Assembly (NCBI RefSeq): GCF_014207955.1
Contig: NZ_JACHLK010000019.1
Span: forward strand, 47,245 to 111,244
Direction of reading: 5' to 3'
DNA: 64,000 nt
DNA from: Acidovorax soli
GTDB lineage: Bacteria > Pseudomonadota > Gammaproteobacteria > Burkholderiales > Burkholderiaceae_C
Notes under the pieces: model-generated
What the model was told of the DNA's origin: nothing
Seen by the model: only the letters and a program-made list of their open reading frames with translations
Databases searched by the model: none
Position numbers and translations under genes: made by a program
Shown: positions 1-9,076 of the stretch, in pieces
Layout: each line of letters begins with the position of its first letter
How positions within the stretch are numbered: position 1 is the stretch's first letter

Positions 1-2
1 AC

Positions 3-392
3 CTGGTGTGCCCGGCCGACCACCCGCTGGCCCGGCGCAAGAAGCCCATCACCCCTGCCGACCTTGCGGGCTACCCCTTCATCCACCTGGCGCGCACCAG
101 CAGCGTGCGCCAGTACCTGGAGGCGGCCTTTCACCCGCAGGGCATGCACACGCTGATGGAGCTGGAGCAGCTGGCCAGCGTGATGGGCATGGTGCGCGCG
201 GGCCTGGGCATCAGCGTGGTGCCGGCGCTCACGCTGTTCCACTTCGACCAGCCGGGTCTGGTCACCCGGCCGCTGGCCCTGCCCGGCCTGCTGCGCCAGA
301 TCTACCTGGTGCGCCGGCGCGACCGCAGCCTGTCGGTGGCGGCGCAGGCGCTGTACACGCTGGTCATGGCGCGGCGGCCGGGCACGGGGTAA
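3..392 (+). CDS. LysR-family regulator, C-terminal fragment (5' end outside window)
   Basis: This is the last 130 or so codons of a LysR-type regulator; the start and the DNA-binding domain lie upstream of the window. The visible part is the effector-binding domain. It contains a 'HPLARRKKPI' segment followed by a 'LEQLASVMGMVRAGLGISVVP' type segment, in which the phrase GLGISVVP is typical of the second half of LysR substrate-binding folds. The protein ends in a short charged tail. Its target genes cannot be inferred because its upstream neighbour is missing; the gene downstream is a sensor kinase 123 bases away on the same strand. Confidence 0.85.
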   Translation: MVCPADHPLARRKKPITPADLAGYPFIHLARTSSVRQYLEAAFHPQGMHTLMELEQLASVMGMVRAGLGISVVPALTLFHFDQPGLVTRPLALPGLLRQIYLVRRRDRSLSVAAQALYTLVMARRPGTG

Positions 393-515
393 ACCCGCGC
401 CCTGGTGGCCGGGCGGCATAGGCGCGCGCCTACAAGATTTTTGGACAAGTGTCTTTATCATGGCCCGGAACCACGGTGCCACCCACCACCCCATCCCCCA
501 GACCCACCGGCACCC

Positions 516-3149
516 ATGTCCATCGCCCTACCCACGATTCCGGCAACGGCCCAGGCCTCCCTCCTCTCCGCCGGTGGCGAAATGGCGGGGCTGATCGCCC
601 GCTTCGACTGGTCCCGCACCGAGCTGGGCCCCATGGACCAGTGGCCCGCCCACCTTACGCTGGCCCTGGCCAACATGCTGCGCTGCCCCATGCCCATTGC
701 CACACTGTGGGGCGAGGTGGGCGTGCTGATCTACAACGACCCGTATGCCAAATTTGCCGGCGGGCGCCACCCGGGCCTGCTGGGCATGGAGATCCGCGAG
801 GCCTGGCCCGAGGCAGCCGACCTCAACGACCGGGTGCTCAAGGTCTGCATGGCCGGAGGCACCCTGAACTACGAAGACCAGGAACTGAGCCTGAACCGCG
901 ACGGCGTGCACAAGCCGCTGTGGGTGGACCTGAACTACTCGCCCCTGGTGGACGACCAGGGCACCCCCGTGGGCGCCATGGCCCTGGTGGTGGAGACCAC
1001 CGACAAGGTGCTGGCCGACCGCCGCCTGCTGATGGAGCGCGAGCGCTTTGCCCAGCTGTTCGAGCAGTCGCCCAGCTTCATGGTGCTGCTGCAGGGGCCC
1101 ACCCACCGCATCGAGCTGGCCAACCCCGGCTACCAGACGCTGGTGGGCGAGCGCAACGTGCTGGGCCGCACGGTGGCCGAGGCCCTGCCCGAAGCGGCCG
1201 AGCAGGGTTACGTGGCCATGCTCGACGGCGTGTACGCCAGCGGCAAGGCCGCCACGGCCTATGGCGCGCGCTTCGACATCCGCCAGCATGCGGGCGAGCC
1301 TATCAGCGAGCGCTACCTGGACTTCGTGTACCAGCCCATCCGCGACGCGGCCGGCACCGTGACCGGCATCTTCGTGGAAGGCCTGGACGTGACGGAGCGC
1401 GTGCTGGCCGAGACCAAGCGCGACGCGCTGATCGGCTTTACCAACGAGCTGCGCGTGCTGGGCAGCGTGGACGCCATCAGCCTGGCGGCCGCGCGCATTC
1501 TGGGCGAAACGCTCAAGGCCTGCCGCGCAGGCTACGGCACCATCGACCACGATGCCGAGACCTTTTCGGTCGAAAGCGACTGGACCCAGCCCGGCGTGGC
1601 GCCCTTGCAGGGCCTGCTGCACCTGCGCGACTTCGGCAGCTTCATCGACGACCACAAGCGCGACGAATTCGTGGCCATCGACGACGTGCGCGCCGACCCG
1701 CGCACGCTGGCCCAGGCCGCGCGGCTGGAGCCACTGCACGCCCGCGCCTTCATGAACACCCCGCTGGTGGAGCAAGGCCGCCTGGTGGCCATGCTCTTTG
1801 TCACCAGCGACGAGGTGCGCCACTGGACGCAGGAGGAAATCGGCTTCATGCGCGAGATCGCCGGGCGCACGCGCATCGCCACCGAGCGCGTGCGCAACGA
1901 ACTGGCCCTGCGCGAGAACGAGGTCGCGCTGCGCGAGATGAACGAGTCGCTGGAGCGCAAGGTGAGCGAGCGCACGCACGAGCTGATGGAGGTGGAGGCC
2001 AAATTCCGCCAGTCGCAGAAGATGGAGGCCATAGGCCAGCTCACGGGCGGCATTGCGCACGACTTCAACAACCTGCTGGCGGGCATGAGCGCCAGCCTGC
2101 AGGTGCTGGAAAAGCGCCTGAACGCGAAGAATTTCGACAACACCGAGCGCTACATCGGCATGGCGCAAAGCTCGGTGCGGCGTGCGGCCTCGCTCACCCA
2201 GCGCCTGCTCGCCTTCTCACGCCGCCAGACGCTGGACCCGCGCCCCACCGACGTGAACCGCCTGGTGGGCGGCATCGAGGAGATGGTGCGGCGCACGGTG
2301 GGCCCCTCGGTCGAAGTGGAAGTGGTGGGCGCTGGCGGCCTGTGGCTCACCCAGGTGGACCCCTCGCAGCTCGAAAACGCCGTGCTCAACCTGTGCATCA
2401 ACGCACGCGATGCCATGGCCCCCAACGGCGGGCGCCTGACCATCGAAACCGCCAACAAATGGCTGGACGACCGCGCCGCCGCCGAGCGCGAGCTGCCGCC
2501 CGGCCAGTACATCTCGCTGTGCGTGACCGACACCGGCGTGGGCATGGCGCCCGAGGTGATCGCGCGCGCCTTCGACCCGTTTTTCACCACCAAGCCCATG
2601 GGCCAGGGCACGGGGCTGGGTTTGTCGATGGTGTACGGCTTTGTGCGCCAATCGGGTGGGCAGGTGCGCATCTATTCCGAGCCCGGCCAGGGCACCACCA
2701 TGTGCCTGTACCTGCCGCGCTATGTGGGCGATGCCGAGCAGGCCGGCCAAGACGCACCGCCCAGTTTCGACCACCGCGCCGACGGCGAGGTAGTGCTGCT
2801 CATCGAGGACGAGGCCACCATCCGCGGCCTGATCGCCGAGGAGCTGGAAGACCTGGGCTACAACGTGATCTCGGTGGGCGACGGCCCGGCCGGCCTGCAC
2901 GTACTGCAGTCCGGCCGCCGCATCGACCTGCTGCTGACCGACGTGGGCCTGCCGGGGGGATTGAACGGCCGCCAGGTGGCCGACGCGGGGCGGGTGACGC
3001 GGCCGGATCTGAAGGTGTTGTTCATCACCGGATATGCGGAGAACGCAGCCGTGGGCAATGGGCTGCTGGCGTTTGGGATGGAGGTGATCACCAAGCCGTT
3101 TGATGTGGCTGCCCTTGCCGCCAAGGTGCAGGAGATGATTGAGAGGTGA
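516..3149 (+). CDS. Hybrid sensor histidine kinase (PAS-PAS-GAF-HisKA-HATPase-REC)
   Basis: This is a signal-sensing kinase of 877 residues with no obvious membrane segment, so it is probably cytoplasmic. Two PAS-like regions (about 30-165 and 180-305) are followed by a GAF-like region (about 310-470) and a charged coiled coil. The HisKA box is GGIAHDFNN, with the phospho-acceptor His near residue 515. The ATPase boxes are NLCINARDAM, DTGVGM and GTGLGLS. A C-terminal receiver domain has its acidic pocket at LLIEDE and the phospho-acceptor Asp near residue 809 in LLLTDVG. I chose the ATG at 516 because the upstream in-frame stretch is Pro/Arg/His-rich and low in content. No response-regulator gene lies beside it, so phosphotransfer partners are unknown. 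Confidence 0.9.
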   Translation: MSIALPTIPATAQASLLSAGGEMAGLIARFDWSRTELGPMDQWPAHLTLALANMLRCPMPIATLWGEVGVLIYNDPYAKFAGGRHPGLLGMEIREAWPEAADLNDRVLKVCMAGGTLNYEDQELSLNRDGVHKPLWVDLNYSPLVDDQGTPVGAMALVVETTDKVLADRRLLMERERFAQLFEQSPSFMVLLQGPTHRIELANPGYQTLVGERNVLGRTVAEALPEAAEQGYVAMLDGVYASGKAATAYGARFDIRQHAGEPISERYLDFVYQPIRDAAGTVTGIFVEGLDVTERVLAETKRDALIGFTNELRVLGSVDAISLAAARILGETLKACRAGYGTIDHDAETFSVESDWTQPGVAPLQGLLHLRDFGSFIDDHKRDEFVAIDDVRADPRTLAQAARLEPLHARAFMNTPLVEQGRLVAMLFVTSDEVRHWTQEEIGFMREIAGRTRIATERVRNELALRENEVALREMNESLERKVSERTHELMEVEAKFRQSQKMEAIGQLTGGIAHDFNNLLAGMSASLQVLEKRLNAKNFDNTERYIGMAQSSVRRAASLTQRLLAFSRRQTLDPRPTDVNRLVGGIEEMVRRTVGPSVEVEVVGAGGLWLTQVDPSQLENAVLNLCINARDAMAPNGGRLTIETANKWLDDRAAAERELPPGQYISLCVTDTGVGMAPEVIARAFDPFFTTKPMGQGTGLGLSMVYGFVRQSGGQVRIYSEPGQGTTMCLYLPRYVGDAEQAGQDAPPSFDHRADGEVVLLIEDEATIRGLIAEELEDLGYNVISVGDGPAGLHVLQSGRRIDLLLTDVGLPGGLNGRQVADAGRVTRPDLKVLFITGYAENAAVGNGLLAFGMEVITKPFDVAALAAKVQEMIER

Positions 3150-3389
3150 ACAATCAATGCTGCCGGTCAATCCCAACCATGTGTCACCTTGAATTGTGGA
3201 AGGTCTGCAGATCTCCAAGGCTGACCTGCAATACACCCAAGACAATAGCGCTTAGGTGAATGCATCCGGGACCTGGCCCCACCTCCCAACCCCGCCAAAG
3301 AGAACCTTCTTGATGAGATGACTCAGGTCGTCCCCTGGGCGGCGCTGGCGACTTAGGGCCGAGCAGCATGAACGCGAATCAGCCAAAGC

Positions 3390-3417
3390 AAAAAGGCCAC
3401 CCCGAAGGGTAGCCTTT
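3390..3417 (-). terminator. Rho-independent terminator of the tRNA-Asn locus
   Basis: Read on the minus strand, an 11-bp stem (AAAGGCTACCC paired with GGGTGGCCTTT, one T-G wobble) closes a TTCG tetraloop and runs into five Ts. It lies about 15 bases downstream of the tRNA-Asn CCA end, so it is the native terminator of that tRNA gene. Confidence 0.85.
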
Positions 3418-3431
3418 GTACTGCCAATGAA

Positions 3432-3479
3432 TGGCTCCTCGACCTGGGCTCGAACCAGGGACCTACGGATTAACAGTCC
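3432..3479 (-). pseudogene. 3' half of tRNA-Asn(GTT), probable attachment-site scar
   Basis: Read on the minus strand, the sequence begins GGACTGTTAATCC (anticodon stem-loop with anticodon GTT) and continues through a normal variable loop, T-arm (GGTTCGAGCC) and acceptor strand to an encoded CCA. The 5' half (acceptor 5' strand, D-arm, start of anticodon stem) is absent, and unrelated DNA starts at 3480. The break inside the anticodon stem is a classic crossover point for tyrosine integrases. Because the native terminator follows, this is the chromosomal 3' remnant left when an element entered from the right. No intact tRNA-Asn copy was seen elsewhere in the window. Confidence 0.8.
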
Positions 3480-3653
3480 AGATGGCCGGCCGGGATGTCC
3501 CCTCGCAAGCTGAAGTTTGGAAGGGGTTTTGGCAATCCCTTGCGGCGGCCATTCCTCAGCCGACCCTATGCCGACCCTGACCGCTATATGCTGCTTCCAA
3601 AGAGCGGAAAACTCGATCTGAACAATGGGCTAGGCGCGTCCGTGCCGAGCCTT
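3480..3653. other. Gene-free stretch at the left edge of the inserted DNA
   Basis: This sequence separates the cut tRNA-Asn from the RHS-linked small gene. It holds only a 62-codon open frame at 3495-3683 with no ribosome site and no recognisable motif. I see no integrase, no second tRNA piece and no clear terminator. It is probably a remnant of the element that used the tRNA as its target. Confidence 0.4.
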
Positions 3654-3959
3654 TCACGAGCGTCCAGCAGCTCGTACATCTGACTCGTGCTTTACGCCAC
3701 CTCCGTCAATACGGCAGCACCACTTTGCAACTCTTCCCCAATTTACGCCGTCCGGTCTTCTTTCTACTAGCCCTTGAGCAATCAAATTATCAGGCAAACC
3801 GTCATCATCGATATCAGCCTCATAGATGTAGACAAGAAGGCCTTCGCTTAAATGCACTGTCTTACCCGAAGAATCCTCTCGAAAATCCGTCTTTGACAGC
3901 AAAACCAAATCAGGTGCCAGCATCTCATTGAAATCCACACTAATACGATTTTCCGTCAT
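3654..3959 (-). CDS. Small protein in the immunity position behind the RHS toxin
   Basis: This 101-residue protein has no signal peptide or membrane segment. It is acidic in the middle (ADIDDDGLPDN) and has a tail containing KWCCRIDGGG. It begins 9 bases after the RHS stop codon on the same strand, which is where immunity genes of polymorphic toxins sit. I do not recognise a named family. An immunity role is inferred from size, position and cytoplasmic character only; it could instead be a detached piece of another toxin cassette. Confidence 0.65.
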   Translation of the reverse strand: MTENRISVDFNEMLAPDLVLLSKTDFREDSSGKTVHLSEGLLVYIYEADIDDDGLPDNLIAQGLVERRPDGVNWGRVAKWCCRIDGGGVKHESDVRAAGRS

Positions 3960-3968
3960 TTTAGACCC

Positions 3969-6900
3969 TTACTTTCGCTGATCTTTAGGCACAGGATTTT
4001 TTACTACTGGTGTAAAAAGAAGCTCTAATTGCCGGGCAGTCAATCCATCCACAGTGGCATGATTTGGGTTATAAGGTGTCCCATCAAGAGTTATTCTGCC
4101 ACCAGCAGCGCGAATACTATCAACAGTGGTCACTCCGACTTGGTTATTTTTAAATCGGGCGGCTAATTCTTCAACTGTCGCCCCCGGTCGGCATTGCGTA
4201 GAAACTCCACTCAAAGTCCCATCTGCTGAGCGCGAAACTCCGGAGCCATTCGCGAAGAGGTCTGCAGTGCACTGTCCCCCACGGCAAACAAGTGCAGAGC
4301 CGGGAGGGGACTGGATATCGGATCGACCGCTACGACTGGGTAACTGTGGTGGAGGCAAGACAGCACCGCCCCCTCCGCCCTCAAGAGTCATAAGAGCCTG
4401 AGGATTTAATCTTACCAGCCCATCAGGGTCGATCAAGTTCAGGGCATTTGCATCTACATATCCGAATCGATTGAACCCACCCTCCAGCCCAATCGGATCG
4501 GCCTGCGTATACCTCCCCCGCTCCGCACTGTAGCTGCGGAAGTAGTTGTAGTGAAGCCCGCTTTCTTTGTCGTAGTACTGCCCCGGGTAGCGCAGGTTGA
4601 AGGTCACCTCGGGAATGGTCGTCGCGCCCGTGGTGGGGTTGGTGGTTGCGTCGGTGAAGCGCTTCGATCCCAGGGTGGGCTGTTCGTCGCCGAAGGCGCT
4701 GTAGGCCCATTGCCAGGCCACCTGGCCGTCGGGCTGGGTCAACTTGCGGGGCGTGTTCAGGTGGTCGCTGTGCACGGCATACGCCACTCCATTGACGATG
4801 GCGGCAATGGGCATGGGGCCGTTGGCCGTGGGCAGGTAGATGTACTGGGTGGTGCCGCTGCTGGCACTGCCGCCCATGCCGTATTCGCCCAGCAGGGTGC
4901 CGTCTTGGCCGTAGACATATGCGAAGCCAAGCTTTTGCGCGTCGCTGCTGCCGGGGCTCCACAGGCGGGTGAAGAATTCATACGCGGTCTGGATGAAGCC
5001 CTTGTCTTGTTCCTTCTCTGCCTCCTCCTGGTCTTCGGGGTCGGCCAGGAGGTTGTTGAGATTCTTGCCGCTGGTGGTCGATCCTGACCCGCCGCTGGCG
5101 AACAGCGGTTCGGTCTTGAACACGCGCTGGCCCAGGGCGTTGTGGGCGTACTGGGTGCTGGGGGCGTCTGCGCCTGTGCCGGTGGTGACTTTTTCCAGGC
5201 GTTCCTGGCTGTCGTATTGGAAGGTACGCAGGCCGTCGTTCAGCAGGTCGCCGGCGGCGTTGTATTGGTAGCTGACGCTGGTGTTGGAAGTGCTGGCGCC
5301 CGTTTGCGTTTGGCTGAAGCCGGTCTGGCGGTTGGCCGTGAGCGTGTAGGTGCGGTTGGTGGTGGTGCCTGCGCGCTGTTGGCTGCTGGTGGTGCGGTTG
5401 CCGTTGGCGTCGTAGGTGTAGGTGACGGTGTTGGCGGCATTGCCGGCGGCCACCTGTTTGGTGAAGCCGGTGATGCGGCCTGCGCGGTTGTAGGTCACCG
5501 TCCACGTGGCCGGGGCCTGGGTGACGGTGTTGGCCTGGGCATCGGTGCTGGCCGGTTGCATCAGGCTCTGGGTGAGGCTGGTGATGCGGCCTGCGGCGTC
5601 GTAGGTGTAGCTGCTGAACTCGGTGTTGGTGAGTTGGCCTGCGGTGTTGTAGCTGCGGCTGGCGGGAATGGCGGCTGCGCCGCCGGGCAGGCTCCAGCTC
5701 CAGCCGGTGGGCTGGCCCAAGGGACTCCAGGTGATGCCGCTGACCAAAGGCTGGCCGGCCCAGGTGAGGCCGGTGAGCTGACCGGTGGTGTCGTAGACGT
5801 TTTGCAGCACCTGGCCACCGGGATAGGTGGTGGAACTCAGCAGGCCCGTGGTGGGGTGGTAGCTGTAGGCCAGGGTGCGGGTGTCGTTGTTGATGAGCTT
5901 TTGGGTCTGGCTCACCACGCGGCCGTGCACGTCGCGCTGGTAGGTGGTGGTACCGCTGGCGTCTTCAATCTCGCTCAGGTAGCCCTTGCTCGTCGGGCTC
6001 TGGTCGTAGCGCAGGGTGGTGGTGCCACCGCTGTGCGTGATCGACGTGGGGCGGCCCAGCAGGTCACGCGTGATGGTGGTGGCCTGGCCCAGGGCGTTGG
6101 TGATGCTGGCGGGCAGGCCCAGGGCGTCGTACTGGGTGCTCTTGCTGCCGCTGTCGGGGCTGGATTCGCTGGTGGCGTTGCCCAGGGCGTCGCGGGTGTA
6201 AGTGGTGGTGACCTTGTTGTAGTCGATGACACCGGTTACCGCATCAAGTCCGTTGTAGACAAGCTGAGACCAGGAATTGGGTTGATCGCCAACATAGTTG
6301 ACGCGGGCCAGGGCATCACGCCAATAGTCGTTCTGGATGGTAGACCCATTGACTGCCTGGGTGCTGGTCTGCAGGCGGCCCGAACGATCATAGGCATAGT
6401 TGGTCGGCGCGTTGCCCGCCCCGGTGGTCAGCGATGCCAGTCGATTGATATTGTTGATGCTGCGCGAAAGCTTCCACGCCAGTTGCCCTTGGCTGTTGAC
6501 CACTTCCTCGCTCAGGCGGTTGCCCATGTTATCGAGCACGTAGCTGCCGCTGTTGCCCCGGTTATCGGCCCAGCCGGTCAGGCGCTGCGCAGCGTCGTAG
6601 CTGTAGGTGATGGTGTGGCCATGGGGCAAGGTGGCCGTGAGCACCTGGCCACTCGGACGGTAGGCGAGCGTAGTGACCTGGCCGCCCTGGTTGCTGGTGC
6701 GTATGCGGCCACGCGGGTCGTAGGTGTAGGTAGTGAGCAACCCGTTGGGGGCGGTGTGGGTAAGCACTCGGCCAGCACCGTCGTAAGTGTAGGTATCCAG
6801 ATGACCCAGGGCGTTGGTGGTCTGGGTGAGGTTACCCTCGGCGTCATAGGCGTAGCTGGTGACACCACCGTTGGACTCGGTTTGCGTAGCAACGAGTTTG

Positions 6901-8735
6901 CTGGGGTGGTAAGTCCACTCGGTGGTGCGCACTGTGCCAGTGGCGGCATCGGTGACCGATTGGCTGAGAGGGTTGCCGGAACCATCGTAGGTGTAGCGTG
7001 TAACCCGACCAGGTTCGGTTACGGTTTCAGGTGAGCGCCATTGGGTGCTCCATACCGTGCTCGTGGTTCTAGCCTCGGGGTAACCGTACCCCTCTGTGTG
7101 TTTGATCGGCAGTTGGCGAACGGTATCCCATTCGGTCCTGTCTTGGACGTCAGCCAAGTCGGTGACGATCTCATCCAATCCGAGGCTATTGAAAATGGTT
7201 CGCCTTCTCGGGCGACTCTTCTCGTAAGCCAAGGGCAGATCAGCCCCATAGTATTTCAGATCATTATTCAGAGCAAAATGGTTAAAAACACGCACCGTGC
7301 CCAATGGATCTTTTACCCTGGACTCGACAGTAGCACCACTTCTCGTTGTTAAAACAATTTCATGGCGATTGACACCGTTGGCAAGCTCCGTTGCTGTCGC
7401 CCAGCCATCGCCATCGTAGCTAAAGGAGCTGTAGCGCACTCCATTTTCGTCCATAACACCCGACAACAGGCGCGGCGCTCCTCCGTCGCCATAAATATAC
7501 CGGCGAGTGCTTGCATCTGCTTGACGGACCGTCGTCAGCCCGTTTTCTCCGTACTCGAACTCAACTTTGCGCCCATCAGAGCCCGTGACGCTGACCAAAT
7601 TGGAACTGAAGTAAGAAAGGTGAATTTTTTGACCAAAAGAGTTCGCCACCATGATAAGGCGTTCTTTATTACGCAACAAATCCAGCTCATAGAAATACTC
7701 AAGATACCAGCCATTTCTAAAAACCTGACGAAGCAATACACCTTTTTTACTAAAATAATAAGTTCGCTCATTCTGCCTGTCATCAAAGACATAGCCATCC
7801 TCCTGCGCCGTCAGTTGCTGGAGTTTTTGCCTTGCAAGATACGCACCCGAATTGATTCGATCAAAGTAATGGAATGACCCATCCTCTGTCTGTATGCGAA
7901 CCTGCTCGAAGCGCTCGCCACTCGCGGGATCTCCCTCGGCTGTCGTGTACGAGAGCTGAATATCGTGGTTGTGCACCCACCCAGAACCAAGGTAGCTTTT
8001 GTTGTGATTTATATAATCCCCATTGTTCCAAAAACGCTCATCGCGCGCACGGAGGCTGCGGTAGACGCGCTTGAACTCCAATGGCATGGGGCCACTGCCA
8101 GCCAAATCAATGGCGGTCTCCACTTTCTCCCTGGCAGGAGCCAGGATAGGGTTGCCGTGGCAACCGTTCTCGCATTTCAAACTTGCCGCAATCGGGACCG
8201 TAGTGACAGGCACGAGGCAGCCAAAAGAAGAAAGCCCCCCCGACGTTATTCCCGTAATAAACTCAGCCCGATATGGCGAGCAAGAAACATCTCGCACCCC
8301 ATATATTGCGGCAGCAGTGCGATTTATTACATCAACACATCCACCATCGCTTTTAAAGCCATAAAAAACAGTCAAATCATAACGAACGCGGACATTTTGC
8401 CTTGACTGAATAAAAGTATCCTGATCCACCACAACCTCAGGACCCAGGGTATAGCGCCCCCCACACCTGATGCTGCCAGGCCCTGGGTTGTACAAGTAAT
8501 TAAAGGTATTTTCAGCAGCAGCATTCAATGTAGGAGCTCGATCTCCATACCCCGAACCATAAGACCATTCAGAAAACCCTGTGGGCTTCAGCAGGCAATG
8601 ATAATTTCCATTTGAAGTGGCTTCAACACAATGCAGCCTGTAAGGTATTTGCGCATATGCAGAGTGCGCACAGAAAAGCAAGATTGCAAGCAATGCCTTT
8701 ATGAAAATTCCGTACTTCAAAAATCTCTCCCTCAT
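3969..8735 (-). CDS. Exported RHS/YD-repeat polymorphic toxin
   Basis: This is a 1588-residue protein. It opens with a Sec signal peptide (LLAILLFCAHSAYAQ). An N-terminal DUF6531-type module follows (HGNPILAPAREKVETAID onward), then several hundred residues of YD repeats (many copies like YTYDAAGRI and LTYDAEGNL) that would form the RHS shell. The RHS core motif (YYDKESGLHYNYFRSY, then GRYTQADPIGLEGG) ends at DPDG near residue 1440. The 147-residue tail after it is the presumed toxin. It is Cys- and Gly-containing, ends with an NPNHATVDGLT segment, and I cannot assign it an activity. There is no PAAR or VgrG part, so export is likely Sec-dependent rather than type VI. The 5' third is visibly more AT-rich than flanking genes, a sign of transfer. 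Confidence 0.9.
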   Translation of the reverse strand: MRERFLKYGIFIKALLAILLFCAHSAYAQIPYRLHCVEATSNGNYHCLLKPTGFSEWSYGSGYGDRAPTLNAAAENTFNYLYNPGPGSIRCGGRYTLGPEVVVDQDTFIQSRQNVRVRYDLTVFYGFKSDGGCVDVINRTAAAIYGVRDVSCSPYRAEFITGITSGGLSSFGCLVPVTTVPIAASLKCENGCHGNPILAPAREKVETAIDLAGSGPMPLEFKRVYRSLRARDERFWNNGDYINHNKSYLGSGWVHNHDIQLSYTTAEGDPASGERFEQVRIQTEDGSFHYFDRINSGAYLARQKLQQLTAQEDGYVFDDRQNERTYYFSKKGVLLRQVFRNGWYLEYFYELDLLRNKERLIMVANSFGQKIHLSYFSSNLVSVTGSDGRKVEFEYGENGLTTVRQADASTRRYIYGDGGAPRLLSGVMDENGVRYSSFSYDGDGWATATELANGVNRHEIVLTTRSGATVESRVKDPLGTVRVFNHFALNNDLKYYGADLPLAYEKSRPRRRTIFNSLGLDEIVTDLADVQDRTEWDTVRQLPIKHTEGYGYPEARTTSTVWSTQWRSPETVTEPGRVTRYTYDGSGNPLSQSVTDAATGTVRTTEWTYHPSKLVATQTESNGGVTSYAYDAEGNLTQTTNALGHLDTYTYDGAGRVLTHTAPNGLLTTYTYDPRGRIRTSNQGGQVTTLAYRPSGQVLTATLPHGHTITYSYDAAQRLTGWADNRGNSGSYVLDNMGNRLSEEVVNSQGQLAWKLSRSINNINRLASLTTGAGNAPTNYAYDRSGRLQTSTQAVNGSTIQNDYWRDALARVNYVGDQPNSWSQLVYNGLDAVTGVIDYNKVTTTYTRDALGNATSESSPDSGSKSTQYDALGLPASITNALGQATTITRDLLGRPTSITHSGGTTTLRYDQSPTSKGYLSEIEDASGTTTYQRDVHGRVVSQTQKLINNDTRTLAYSYHPTTGLLSSTTYPGGQVLQNVYDTTGQLTGLTWAGQPLVSGITWSPLGQPTGWSWSLPGGAAAIPASRSYNTAGQLTNTEFSSYTYDAAGRITSLTQSLMQPASTDAQANTVTQAPATWTVTYNRAGRITGFTKQVAAGNAANTVTYTYDANGNRTTSSQQRAGTTTNRTYTLTANRQTGFSQTQTGASTSNTSVSYQYNAAGDLLNDGLRTFQYDSQERLEKVTTGTGADAPSTQYAHNALGQRVFKTEPLFASGGSGSTTSGKNLNNLLADPEDQEEAEKEQDKGFIQTAYEFFTRLWSPGSSDAQKLGFAYVYGQDGTLLGEYGMGGSASSGTTQYIYLPTANGPMPIAAIVNGVAYAVHSDHLNTPRKLTQPDGQVAWQWAYSAFGDEQPTLGSKRFTDATTNPTTGATTIPEVTFNLRYPGQYYDKESGLHYNYFRSYSAERGRYTQADPIGLEGGFNRFGYVDANALNLIDPDGLVRLNPQALMTLEGGGGGAVLPPPQLPSRSGRSDIQSPPGSALVCRGGQCTADLFANGSGVSRSADGTLSGVSTQCRPGATVEELAARFKNNQVGVTTVDSIRAAGGRITLDGTPYNPNHATVDGLTARQLELLFTPVVKNPVPKDQRK

Positions 8736-9076
8736 TTTCTCAATTTATTGATATGGGTCGCAAAGCACCTGCAGGTGCACCACCAGAGATGGTGCTTATA
8801 TACCGGATATTGCAATACATTGCCCACTGAAAAAAGCATGCCAGCCCCGATGCAATCCTCAAACTCTCCTGCATCTCTCTGGTTCAACAATCACGTCGCG
8901 AATGCTGGTCTCGTCGTGGCTGCAGATAGCTTGCGAAGTCTTACACAAAGGGGGGGCTGTAAGAAATTTTTACACGAACGGCGGTGCCCACTCGGGTGGC
9001 CTTGCCTGACATATCTTGCTCCCTCTACACACCCGAGCACGCCCGGAAGATCCACAGCAGATCGCGCGCCGCGCCC
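8736..9076. promoter_or_regulatory. AT-richer upstream region of the RHS gene with two adjacent palindromes
   Basis: There is no gene here. About 30 bases before the RHS start codon is a perfect 14-base palindrome, GCACCTGCAGGTGC (8765-8778). It abuts a second inverted repeat, GCACCA/TGGTGC (8777-8795). On the minus strand a TATATA-like -10 candidate lies just upstream of both. These could be an operator or a leader hairpin. The sequence returns to the high-GC host composition near 9000, which may mark the right edge of the insert. Confidence 0.4.

Noticed and set aside
449..3103. Long alternative frame over the histidine kinase
   Set aside because: Arg/Pro/Ala-rich low-quality sequence in a shifted frame of a clear kinase gene.
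3495..3683. 62-codon open frame next to the tRNA fragment, considered as an integrase remnant
   Set aside because: No integrase motif, no ribosome site; too short to support any call.
4413..7000. Repetitive YD segments in the RHS gene considered as a repeat array or CRISPR
   Set aside because: The repeats are coding, degenerate and in frame; there are no fixed-length spacers.
5142..7034. A 630-codon open frame on the plus strand inside the RHS gene
   Set aside because: It is antisense to the YD repeats, Gly/Val/Ala-rich and without any domain; it results from GC-rich codons of the RHS gene.
8960..9076. Search for the other end of the inserted element, such as an intact tRNA-Asn or direct repeat
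   Set aside because: No match to the tRNA-Asn fragment was seen here or elsewhere in the window, so no right boundary is claimed.
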